DNA from: Paracoccaceae bacterium
Lineage (GTDB): Bacteria > Pseudomonadota > Alphaproteobacteria > Rhodobacterales > Rhodobacteraceae
DNA: 46,426 nucleotides
Direction: 5' to 3'
NCBI GenBank assembly: GCA_013214665.1
Contig: JABSSA010000098.1
Span: 1 to 46,426, forward strand
In this document: positions 38,158 through 46,426 of the stretch, piece after piece
How positions within the stretch are numbered: the stretch's first letter is position 1
Layout: the number at the start of each line of letters is the position of its first letter
Made by a program: the position numbers and the translations under genes
Notes under the pieces: model-generated
Databases searched by the model: none
Seen by the model: only the letters and a program-made list of their open reading frames with translations
Told to the model about the DNA's origin: nothing

Positions 38158-39146
38158 CCGCATTGACCCTAACCAATGTGAACAAATCCTTTGGCGACGT
38201 TCACGTCTTGAAAGACATCAATATTGAGGTCGAAGATGGCGAATTCGTCGTATTCGTCGGCCCATCCGGGTGCGGTAAATCTACGCTGTTGCGCGTCATT
38301 GCGGGTTTGGAGGATGCCACGTCAGGCGAAGTGTGCATCGGCGGAGATCTGGTGAATACCACGCCGCCTTCCAAACGTGGCATCGCAATGGTGTTTCAAT
38401 CTTATGCGCTCTACCCACATCTGAACGTACGCAAGAACATGTCGCTTGCCTTGAAGCAGGAAAAGCAAAGTAAGACAGTCATCGAAGAGCGGGTGGCCAA
38501 GGCGAGCAAGATGCTCAACCTCGAAGACTATCTTGACCGTTATCCGTCTGAACTTTCGGGCGGGCAAAGGCAACGGGTCGCAATCGGTCGCGCGATCGTG
38601 CGGGAACCGAAATTGTTTCTTTTTGATGAACCACTGTCGAACCTTGATGCTGCGTTACGCATGAACACCCGGCTCGAGATTGCCAACCTGCATGACACAC
38701 TTGCCGCGTCGATGATTTATGTCACCCATGATCAAACCGAGGCGATGACATTGGCGGATAAGATCGTTGTCTTGCGTGACGGGCGCGTCGAACAGATCGG
38801 CAGCCCGATGGAGCTTTATAACAACCCCACCAATCAATTCGTCGCGGGTTTTCTTGGATCGCCTGCCATGAACTTTATGCCGGCCGCTTTCATCACGGAA
38901 GGGGACGAAAGAACCCTTGGAGTGCGGCCCGAAGATCTCAGTTTGCAAGCGGATGGGGGGCTGGCTGCGACCATCCAGCATGTGGAGCAGCTAGGTGGCG
39001 ACACAAACGTTATTGCACGTGTGAAAGACACACAGATTACGGCACGGTTGTTTGGACAGCACGCCATTAGCCAAGGGCAGAGCGTTACCTTTGGCTATTC
39101 ACCTGAAAAGGCATTCTACTTTGATCGCGAGGGCCTTCGCGCTTAG
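38154..39146 (+). CDS. ABC sugar transporter ATP-binding protein (UgpC/MalK-like)
   Basis: GPSGCGKSTLLRVIAGLE; LSGGQRQRVAIGRAIVREPKLFLFDEPLSNLDA. Confidence 0.95.
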   Translation: MTALTLTNVNKSFGDVHVLKDINIEVEDGEFVVFVGPSGCGKSTLLRVIAGLEDATSGEVCIGGDLVNTTPPSKRGIAMVFQSYALYPHLNVRKNMSLALKQEKQSKTVIEERVAKASKMLNLEDYLDRYPSELSGGQRQRVAIGRAIVREPKLFLFDEPLSNLDAALRMNTRLEIANLHDTLAASMIYVTHDQTEAMTLADKIVVLRDGRVEQIGSPMELYNNPTNQFVAGFLGSPAMNFMPAAFITEGDERTLGVRPEDLSLQADGGLAATIQHVEQLGGDTNVIARVKDTQITARLFGQHAISQGQSVTFGYSPEKAFYFDREGLRA

Positions 39147-39401
39147 GCGCGTGGCCTTGGCCAGAGCTCTTATTATCCTACACAGTGTGAGTTCGGAGAG
39201 ATCAAGGCACGCTGTCGGGGAGCGGGGCTGTGGCCTTCGTAGATCATTCGTATGTCGCCTACTGGCCGTGCCTTGGGGCGGGGACATATTCGGCCGGTAA
39301 GGTGCACTATGCACGCGATGCAACTCGGCTATTCGAACATCTGAAATTGACCATTCCAAGAAATCAGCGTTTCTGTTTGCGGTAACACTTGGAGCGACAC
39401 C

Positions 39402-40376
39402 ATGTCTGAAATCCGCAAATCCAATATCAAAGGCGCTGGCTTCGCTCTTGCGGCCTTTGGGTTGTTTGCAACCCACGACGTCGTCGTAAAGGTTCTTGGC
39501 ACCAGTCTGGCCACTTTTCAGATTGTCTTTTTCAGCGTGCTCTTTTCGTTTCCTTTGGTGACCTTGATGCTCATGCGCGATGCCACTCAAGGAACTTTGA
39601 TCCCGGTGCATCCCTGGTGGACGGCGCTGCGCACAGTGGCCGCCATTTTGACAGGTAGCTCGGCATTTTATGCGTTCACGGTGTTACCGCTGGCAGATGT
39701 TTACGCGATGTTGTTTGCGGCACCCTTGCTGATCACGATCCTTTCGATCCCAATTCTTGGGGAAAAAGTTGGACGCCACCGTTGGTTTGCGGTGATACTT
39801 GGATTGATCGGCGTTCTGATCGTGTTGCGCCCCACCGGCGGGTCTTTGGGCCTAGGCCATGCCGCAGCGTTGACAGCAGCCATAAGCGGCGCGCTTGCAT
39901 CGATTATCGTGCGAAAGATTGGCAAAGACGAACGCAGCGTTGTTTTCCTGCTGTATCCAATGATGGCCAACTTTATCTTGATGTCTGCATTGGTCCCATT
40001 CGTTTATCGACCAATGGAAGTCACCGAACTCGGTCTGATTGCGGTTATGGCCGTTCTTGCGTTCCTGGCAGGGATTTTATTGATCAAAGCTTATCGAACG
40101 GCGGATGCGACGATCGTCGCGCCGATGCAGTATTCACAGATCCTTTGGGCGTCAGCTTACGGCATGTTCTTTTTCAGTGAGACGCCGGGCACACTGACCA
40201 TTGTCGGCACTGGGATTATCATTGCGAGTGGTATCTACATCGTCTTGCGCGAAGCACTTGGCGGCACGACGCAATCCAGCCCAGTTCTTCAATCAAGGTC
40301 TCGCCCTGAAACCGCTACGTCACCTCGACCCGTGGCCCATTGGTGGCAACAAAGCAGGTTCCGCAGCAAAGACTGA
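39402..40376 (+). CDS. EamA/DMT-family transporter
   Basis: About 10 hydrophobic segments; DVYAMLFAAPLLITILSIPILGEKVGRHRWFAVILGLIGVLIVLRP. Confidence 0.88.
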   Translation: MSEIRKSNIKGAGFALAAFGLFATHDVVVKVLGTSLATFQIVFFSVLFSFPLVTLMLMRDATQGTLIPVHPWWTALRTVAAILTGSSAFYAFTVLPLADVYAMLFAAPLLITILSIPILGEKVGRHRWFAVILGLIGVLIVLRPTGGSLGLGHAAALTAAISGALASIIVRKIGKDERSVVFLLYPMMANFILMSALVPFVYRPMEVTELGLIAVMAVLAFLAGILLIKAYRTADATIVAPMQYSQILWASAYGMFFFSETPGTLTIVGTGIIIASGIYIVLREALGGTTQSSPVLQSRSRPETATSPRPVAHWWQQSRFRSKD

Positions 40377-40480
40377 TTGGCGCAGACGACCGGGTCTCGT
40401 GGGGATACTCCGGTTTGGCTTGGGCGGCGATCTTGTAAATGGCTCGACCACTTTCCGGGTACCGTTCGCTTAACATGCAA

Positions 40481-40509
40481 AGCCGTGCCACCTGCCAGGT
40501 GCCACGGCT
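40481..40509. terminator. bidirectional hairpin between convergent genes
   Basis: AGCCGTGCCACCTG-c-CAGGTGCCACGGCT, one mismatch in 14 bp. Confidence 0.5.
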
Positions 40510-40566
40510 ATTTTCAGCACTGCGAGTCTTTTGTCACCACGCACCAATTGGGAGCGTCGTGGAAAC

Positions 40567-43500
40567 TTAGCTCAACCCATCCCAATCCGGTGTTTCAACG
40601 ACGCCGACCAAGTTTAAAAGGAACTCACCGTCGTCTGGTTCCTGCGCTTGAGAAAAGAACTGATCAACCTTGTCACGTGCCGCGAGCGTGGACTGCGCGC
40701 TTCCGTCAAAGTCCGAGTATGTTTCGCGTGCGTTGTTCACGTTGCTCATACCGAGGATGGCGGAATAGTAGATCCCCACGTCTGTTTTGTTGGTCAAATA
40801 GGCAACATCCGCTTCCTTTTGCGCGACAAAATCAGGGTCCGAACCTGGGGCAGCCGGGGCTTTGGCACCACGAATGATCTCAAGCAGGAACTGGGCTTCG
40901 GTCACGGCTCCGGAGTTCAAGACGCTCGTCCAAAAATCGAACCCAGCCTGATCAATCGCACGCCCAAGAACATTGCCGTAAACGCTTTCCACAAAGAACG
41001 CGGTGTCAGACGGGTCAGGATACGTGGCTTGGGTTTCGGGTTGGACAAAGAAGAATTCGGAAATCTGTTCGAGAGACAAACCGTTGCTGAAGGTCGTTCC
41101 CCAGAAAAATAGGCCTTCGGCATCCGGGGCGCGGTTGAAGTAGGCGATATAGACCTCAACAAAACTGCGAAATGCGTCTTCGCTCAGATTGGCGACCTCA
41201 GAGAACTGGGCGATGTTCCAGTTCTGATCGCCAAATGCGATGCGTTCGATACCGTCCAAAACATCCCTGCCATCCTGACCCGGTCGCCGGTCTTGGATGT
41301 TGATCTCTTGAGCGCCAATTGTAATCGAATAAGCATCCCTGTCACCGCTGTAGCCCGCGGTATCAAAGCCTGAACCGCCAATGATTTCGTCATCGCCGCC
41401 ATTGCCTTGAAGGAAGTCATCCCCGCCTGCGCCATCCAGCCGATCATTGTTCGACAGGCCGGACAGGATGTCGTCACCACTGTTACCGTTCCGGAAAACG
41501 GGGGCGTCGGTAGGAACTGCTGAGACGAACAGGCTGTCCGGCGGGGACGCGTTGTTTGTCTCATTTGTTTCTGGCAGCGTGTTTGAAGGATCTGCAATGG
41601 CACCGACGAAATAGCTGCCTTGCGCCACATTCCCGGGCAAGGTCACCGTGGTGGTTTGGGTCGACGTCTCACCAGCCGCCAGTGATCCGTTTACGGTTAC
41701 TGTCGCAAGCGGTGTATCATCTTGGGTGATTGTCGTGTCCGAAGACAGAAAGATCGCGACTTGTGAATCGTTTGCAGGCGTATCGCCTGTGTTGGCCAAC
41801 GTGAATGTCACAGTCGCTGTGCCGCCGACATCAGTCTCGGTTTCGGTTACAGCGAGCGAAGTGATGCTGAGATCGGCAACCACGGGTGGGGCGTCATCGT
41901 TTCTGAGCACAGCGACACCGGTGGCATCCTCGACCGTATTTTGAATGAACCCGTTCGGCGTGATGGAGAGAGAAAAGGTTTCTGCAGCTTCGAGAGTGGT
42001 GTCGCCAAAGACCGGGACATGGATCGCAGATACGGTTTGACCCGCAAGGAATGTGATAATGCCTGAGGTCGCTTGATAATCGCTACCTGCGGTCGCAGTG
42101 CCATCGACCGTTGTATAGCTCAGCGAAATATCAGAGGTGGATGGGGCGGAGAGCAGTATTTCAAAAACTGCATTCTTTTGTCCCGTATCGCCCTCGAATA
42201 TCTCTGGGTCTGAGACAAACAGAGAGAGGTCATTTTCGCTGTTCTCATCGTCCAGTATGATCCCGGTTGCCGCAAGGTTCGACTCTTCGCCGGACAAAAC
42301 TGCGCCTGTGGGATTTGTCAAAACCAGAGAGTAGTTTTCATCGGATTCATTTGCTGAATCCCCGTTGTGTGTGACGGTGACACTGCGCTCTGTTTCGCCA
42401 GGTGCAAAACTGAGGGTCTGCACGTTTTCAAAAAAATCCACACCGACCAGCGCGGAGCCATCCGTCACTGTTGCGACGTCTACCGTGATCGTTTGTGTCG
42501 ACGGTTTGGAAAGCGAAACATAGAAATCTGCAGTTCCCCGGTTGGAGCCAACGCCTTCGCGGTTTTCCGCTCCGACAATCGATACGATCGGCAGGTCTGA
42601 TGTGGCATCGTCGTCAAAAATTGTGGCGATCCCGGAGGAATCCTGTGTTTCGTTTTCGATAAAGCCGTTCGGTGTCACGACTAAGGAAAACGTTTCGGGC
42701 CGTTCGCTGGTATCGTCCCCGGCTACGTCCACGGCGATGCTGGCAAAGGTCTGGCCGGCTAAGAAAGTGACCACGCCCGATGTTGTCGTGTAGTCTTCGC
42801 CGGCTCGGGCAGAGCCGTCGACGGTTTGGAACGCTAGGCTGATGTCATTTGTAGCAGGCCGGGACAGGGTCAGCTCGAAGACGGCCTGCGCGCCGTCGCC
42901 GTCTTGCTCCACGATTTTAGGATCCGATACAAACAGCGCCAAGTTCGCGCCGCCCTCATCGTCAAAGATAGTGGCTTTAGCCTGAATGGTTGGCGTGTCG
43001 CCAGACAAAACCGCATTGTCTGGGCTGTGCAGCTCTAAGGTATAGCTTTCGTCAGCATCATTTGATGAATCGCCCTCATGGGTCACAGAGATGAACTTCT
43101 GTGTTTCACCCGGTGCAAAGGTCAAAACACCTTCGCCGCCGAAGAAATCAAATCCCTCTTGGGCGAACCCATCTGTCAAGGTTCGAAAGGCGACGCTGAC
43201 ATCCAGCAAAGACGCCTCTGACAGCGTGACGATGAAATCTGTCGACCCACGAGAGGACCCGACACCTTCCCGGTCGCCGCCACCTTGGATCGAAATGATC
43301 GGCAGATTTGACGCGCTGTCGTTGTCAAAGATGGTGGCAAGGCCAGCGGAATCTTCGGTATCGTTTTGAATGAAACCGTTAGGGGTCACGACCAGCGAAA
43401 AGACCTCTGTCCCCTCTATGTTGGTATCGCCCAGAACGGGAACCGATACGCTGGCAAGCGTTTGACCAGCCAGAAAGGTTACCGTGCCCGAGGTGGCGGT

Positions 43501-45438
43501 GTAGTCTTCTCCGGCGTGCGCCGTGCCATCGACTGTAGTGTAAGCAAGCGTGATATCATTCGGCGCAGGCTCGGACAGTTCCAGTTTGAATTGCGCGATG
43601 CGGAATCCGCCATCCGTTTCAATAACCTCCGGGTCGGAGACGAACAAAGACCTGTTATCGCCGCCTTCATCATCCAGCACGACGCCGGTTGCGCTGAGTG
43701 TGGGCCCATCGCCCGATAGAACCGCATTGTCGGGCGCGAATAATGTGAGCGTATAGTTTTCGTCGCGATCATCGGTCGAATCACCTTCGTGCGTGATGGT
43801 GATCTGTTTGCGGGTTTCGCCGGGCGAAAACGTGATTGAATCCGTGCGCCCAAAATAATCAAAAGTTTCGCGCGCAGATCCGTTCATGACCGTCCGGTAC
43901 TGAACCGTGATGTCTTCGAACGACGCTTCTGACAAAATGACCACGAAATCCGTTGTCCCGCGATTTGAGCCCACACCTTCGCGGTTTTCGCCGCCTAAAA
44001 GGCTGACGATTGGCAAGCTGGTCGCGCTGTCGTCATCCAAGATGGAAGCCTGTCCGGCCGCATCATTTGTATCGTTGGAAATCAGACCGTTTGGCGAAAA
44101 GACCAATGAAAACTGTTCCGTTACCTCAGGCTGCGCATTGTCGATCAAATCTACCGCGACCTGCGCAAGTGTCTGACCCGCTTCAAATGTGATGGTGCCG
44201 GATGTCGCGGTATAATCTTCGCCAGCAAGCGCCGTGCCATCGCGTGTTTCATAGGCCAGCGTAATGTCGGACGTTGCGGGGCGTGATAGGCGTACTTCAA
44301 ACACAACTTGCTGCGCTGCATCGCCGGTTTCGGTAATCACAGGGTCAGACACGAACAAGGCAACGTTATAGCCTTGCTCATCGTCTAGTATTGTGGCGTG
44401 CGCGGTGAGTTCTGGGCCCGAGCCAGCCAACGCGGCATTGGTGGGGCTGTGCAGGATCAGGGTGTAGTTTTCATCGCCTTCGGTGCGCGAGTCGCCTTCA
44501 TGCGTGATGGTGACAATTTTTTGGGTTTCGCCAGGCGAAAACGTCAGCGACGCCGTTCCTCCGAAATAATCAAGCCCTTCTTCTGCGGAACCGTCATTGC
44601 GCGTTTCCAGCAGGACTGTGACATCGTTGAACGACGCCTCAGACAGAGTGACCACAAAATCAACTGATCCGCGATTTGATCCAACGCCCTCGCGCGCAGA
44701 TCCGCCTGAAACGTTGATGATCGGCAGCGCCGAGCCATCGTCGTCAAAAATGGTGGCGATGCCCGTGCTATCCTGTGTTCCACCAAATATTGCTGCTGTT
44801 GGCTCAACTACCAAAGAAAAGGCCTCTGTCTTTTCAGCGGCCGCATCGCCTAAAATCGCGACATCGACGAATTGGCTTGTCTGGCCGGGCGCGAAAGTCA
44901 GGCTGCCTGAAGTGGCGGTATAGTCGGAGCCCGCAATCGCGGTGCCATCGTGTGTGCTATAGGCTAAGGTGATGGATGATGCGCTAGCTTCGCTCAACAA
45001 CACTTCAAACCGCGCGATCTGATCACCGCCATCTGTTTCGAGAAGTTTTGGATCAGATACAAAAAGCGCACGGTCATTTGCGCCGTTTTCATCATCAGTG
45101 ATGACGCCGGTGGCGGATAAGACAATTGCATTGCCTTCCAGATCGGCGTTCACAGGGCTAAACAATTCTAATGTATAATTTTCGTCAGATTCATCGGGCT
45201 GATCGCCCTCATGGGTGACGGTAACAACTTGAACAGTTTCTCCCGGAGCGAACGTGACGACGCCCGTTCGGGAAAAATAATCGAAGCCCGGAATCGCAAA
45301 CCCGCTGTTTTCGGTGCGAAAAGAGACAGATACATTTTGATCCGAAGCTTCGTCTAAAGTGATTGTGAATGTTGTAAATCCGCGATTTGATCCGACGCCT
45401 TCAAACGACGAACCTCCCGAAATTGAGATAATTGGCAC
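40567..45438 (-). CDS. large Calx-beta repeat protein with CARDB-like, RTX Ca-binding and DUF4214 regions
   Basis: 10 Calx-beta-like segments (five pairs); ADLSITSLAVTETETDVGGTATVTFTLANTGDTPANDS (CARDB-like); GGDDFLQGNGGDDEIIGGSGFD (RTX nonapeptides); FVEVYIAYFNRAPDAEGLFFWGTTFSNG (DUF4214). Confidence 0.9.
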   Translation of the reverse strand: MPIISISGGSSFEGVGSNRGFTTFTITLDEASDQNVSVSFRTENSGFAIPGFDYFSRTGVVTFAPGETVQVVTVTHEGDQPDESDENYTLELFSPVNADLEGNAIVLSATGVITDDENGANDRALFVSDPKLLETDGGDQIARFEVLLSEASASSITLAYSTHDGTAIAGSDYTATSGSLTFAPGQTSQFVDVAILGDAAAEKTEAFSLVVEPTAAIFGGTQDSTGIATIFDDDGSALPIINVSGGSAREGVGSNRGSVDFVVTLSEASFNDVTVLLETRNDGSAEEGLDYFGGTASLTFSPGETQKIVTITHEGDSRTEGDENYTLILHSPTNAALAGSGPELTAHATILDDEQGYNVALFVSDPVITETGDAAQQVVFEVRLSRPATSDITLAYETRDGTALAGEDYTATSGTITFEAGQTLAQVAVDLIDNAQPEVTEQFSLVFSPNGLISNDTNDAAGQASILDDDSATSLPIVSLLGGENREGVGSNRGTTDFVVILSEASFEDITVQYRTVMNGSARETFDYFGRTDSITFSPGETRKQITITHEGDSTDDRDENYTLTLFAPDNAVLSGDGPTLSATGVVLDDEGGDNRSLFVSDPEVIETDGGFRIAQFKLELSEPAPNDITLAYTTVDGTAHAGEDYTATSGTVTFLAGQTLASVSVPVLGDTNIEGTEVFSLVVTPNGFIQNDTEDSAGLATIFDNDSASNLPIISIQGGGDREGVGSSRGSTDFIVTLSEASLLDVSVAFRTLTDGFAQEGFDFFGGEGVLTFAPGETQKFISVTHEGDSSNDADESYTLELHSPDNAVLSGDTPTIQAKATIFDDEGGANLALFVSDPKIVEQDGDGAQAVFELTLSRPATNDISLAFQTVDGSARAGEDYTTTSGVVTFLAGQTFASIAVDVAGDDTSERPETFSLVVTPNGFIENETQDSSGIATIFDDDATSDLPIVSIVGAENREGVGSNRGTADFYVSLSKPSTQTITVDVATVTDGSALVGVDFFENVQTLSFAPGETERSVTVTHNGDSANESDENYSLVLTNPTGAVLSGEESNLAATGIILDDENSENDLSLFVSDPEIFEGDTGQKNAVFEILLSAPSTSDISLSYTTVDGTATAGSDYQATSGIITFLAGQTVSAIHVPVFGDTTLEAAETFSLSITPNGFIQNTVEDATGVAVLRNDDAPPVVADLSITSLAVTETETDVGGTATVTFTLANTGDTPANDSQVAIFLSSDTTITQDDTPLATVTVNGSLAAGETSTQTTTVTLPGNVAQGSYFVGAIADPSNTLPETNETNNASPPDSLFVSAVPTDAPVFRNGNSGDDILSGLSNNDRLDGAGGDDFLQGNGGDDEIIGGSGFDTAGYSGDRDAYSITIGAQEINIQDRRPGQDGRDVLDGIERIAFGDQNWNIAQFSEVANLSEDAFRSFVEVYIAYFNRAPDAEGLFFWGTTFSNGLSLEQISEFFFVQPETQATYPDPSDTAFFVESVYGNVLGRAIDQAGFDFWTSVLNSGAVTEAQFLLEIIRGAKAPAAPGSDPDFVAQKEADVAYLTNKTDVGIYYSAILGMSNVNNARETYSDFDGSAQSTLAARDKVDQFFSQAQEPDDGEFLLNLVGVVETPDWDGLS
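41881..45435 (-). repeat. five tandem 711-bp (237-aa) super-repeats, each with two Calx-beta domains
   Basis: Units 45435-44725, 44724-44014, 44013-43303, 43302-42592, 42591-41881; conserved (R)EGVGSNRG near each start. Confidence 0.88.
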
Positions 45439-45572
45439 GCGTTGCTCCTCTTGCTATGCGTGCAGCTTTGTCGAACAGGCATAGGTTGTCTAGAGGTTTG
45501 GTCCGCTAGTGTTCTACTTGTTGCACACTGTAGGAGTTTCGACGTCGCGTGGGACGCTTCCAGCACTGGTAT

Positions 45573-46076
45573 CTATGGCTGGTAAGGCAAGGATGAGTGA
45601 TGCAAGACGATGCGCAGCTTGCCTTGCGCGTCTTTCTTGTAGCCAAAGCTTTTGTCGACAGTGGTGACGGACCCGTCTTTGTTGGTCAGCTTGATCCACC
45701 CCATCCACATCGCGACATCGCCTTGAATGAAGCTGGCCGAGGTGATGCGCTCCATTGCGCGCCAGCCCATGATCGCGAACCCTTTGTCCAATGGGTAGTC
45801 TGTAGAATGGCCGCAGAAATAGGCCATTGCGCCGGCTCTCGAGGGGCGGAATGTTTGCTCACCGCTTGCCATTGTCGGTTTGAACAAAACCGGCCCAAGG
45901 TCGTAGCCATAGTAATCGTCGAGACAGTCTGAAGCGACGGTGCGCGCCAATTCTATGCCACCGTCTTCGAACGCCTTGGAAATAGCGATCTTTCCGTTGC
46001 CCCAAGTCACAAGGGCCGTTTCGATTTCGTCGAGGGTGATCTGCAAGTGACGTTCTTTTTGTCTATAGGTCCACAA
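45573..46076 (-). CDS. small NTF2-like conserved protein of unknown function
   Basis: LDEIETALVTWGNGKIAISKAFEDGG...YYGYDLGPVLFKPTMAS...RSRAGAMAYFCG...GFAIMGWRAMERITSASFIQGDVAMWMGWIKLTNKDGSVTTVDKSFGYKKDAQGKLRIVLHHSSLPY. Confidence 0.7.
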   Translation of the reverse strand: MWTYRQKERHLQITLDEIETALVTWGNGKIAISKAFEDGGIELARTVASDCLDDYYGYDLGPVLFKPTMASGEQTFRPSRAGAMAYFCGHSTDYPLDKGFAIMGWRAMERITSASFIQGDVAMWMGWIKLTNKDGSVTTVDKSFGYKKDAQGKLRIVLHHSSLPYQP

Positions 46077-46110
46077 AATCTGGGCGCGAGATGGCGCCGC
46101 TTGGCATGGC

Positions 46111-46426
46111 CTAGGACGATATTTCGATGGTCTCGACCATCATACCCCCAGGCAGCTTGTTCAATGCGGGATCTTCTATAGCGCCCTTCAATAATATTTC
46201 AAGGCTGGCTTGCAGATCTGCTTGGTTGATATCGCGGGCGATCACCACAACGCGGCTGGTTGTGTCTTGCCCGGACCAGTTTCTAAGCGGCACAGGCGCT
46301 TCAAAGATGTGCTGAACTCCGTGAAACACAAAAGGATACTGCAGACCTTCAACATGCAAAATGCCTTTCATGCGCAGAACATTGGCGCCCTTTAATCCGA
46401 TCAGGGTGTCGAGCCAGAAATCAAAA
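46111..46426 (-). CDS. CobW/G3E-type GTPase, C-terminal domain (gene continues beyond window)
   Basis: Reading through the edge: FDFWLDTLIGLKGANVLRMKGILHVEGLQYPFVFHGVQHIFEAPVPLRNWSGQDTTSRVVVIARDI. Confidence 0.85.
   Translation of the reverse strand, partial: FDFWLDTLIGLKGANVLRMKGILHVEGLQYPFVFHGVQHIFEAPVPLRNWSGQDTTSRVVVIARDINQADLQASLEILLKGAIEDPALNKLPGGMMVETIEISS

Noticed and set aside
43366-43719. plus-strand ORFs inside the giant gene (e.g. 41648-41944, 43366-43719)
   Set aside because: Antisense to the in-frame repeat array and themselves recurring because of the repeats.
41881-45435. CRISPR or satellite explanation for the periodic sequence
   Set aside because: Period is 711 bp and fully explained by an open reading frame with paired Calx-beta domains.
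1-46426. Phage, CRISPR-Cas, toxin-antitoxin or known defence system
   Set aside because: No Cas, phage structural, integrase or recognisable defence genes or short-repeat arrays were found on reading the window.

Overview
Bacterial window, probably alphaproteobacterial (Roseobacter/Rhodobacteraceae-like by gene content; inferred, not searched). It is accessory-type DNA dominated by three CUT1-type sugar ABC-transporter loci. (1) ~1.6-15.5 kb: an ABC transporter with GMC oxidoreductase, HisD-superfamily dehydrogenase, SDR, bicupin, a LacI regulator and four SnoaL/NTF2-like proteins, three of which look double-domain. LacI-type operators sit in its divergent promoter. This is the best candidate for an undescribed catabolic pathway. 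(2) ~17.2-27.8 kb: an ABC transporter with two different ATPases and a 62-aa membrane protein, a fused DhaK-DhaL kinase, a LacI regulator, a TIM-barrel isomerase/epimerase and a Gfo/Idh oxidoreductase. Two CpG-centred palindromes lie upstream. (3) ~29.1-40.4 kb: GlcNAc/MurNAc (nagA, SIS deaminase, GntR, nagK, murQ) with its own ABC transporter, a Gfo/Idh protein and an EamA exporter. The divergent nagK/murQ promoter has GGTA/TACC repeats phased at 11 bp. The right end carries a 1623-aa Calx-beta/CARDB/RTX/DUF4214 protein built from five super-repeats of exactly 711 bp, then an NTF2-like protein and the C-terminus of a CobW-type GTPase. Decayed genes lie between the loci: an IS3-type transposase with a lost catalytic Asp, a RepC-like plasmid replication gene broken by stops and frameshifts (absent from the ORF track), and fragments of a histidine kinase and a WYL/YafY regulator. 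All family names come from motif reading; no database search was run.
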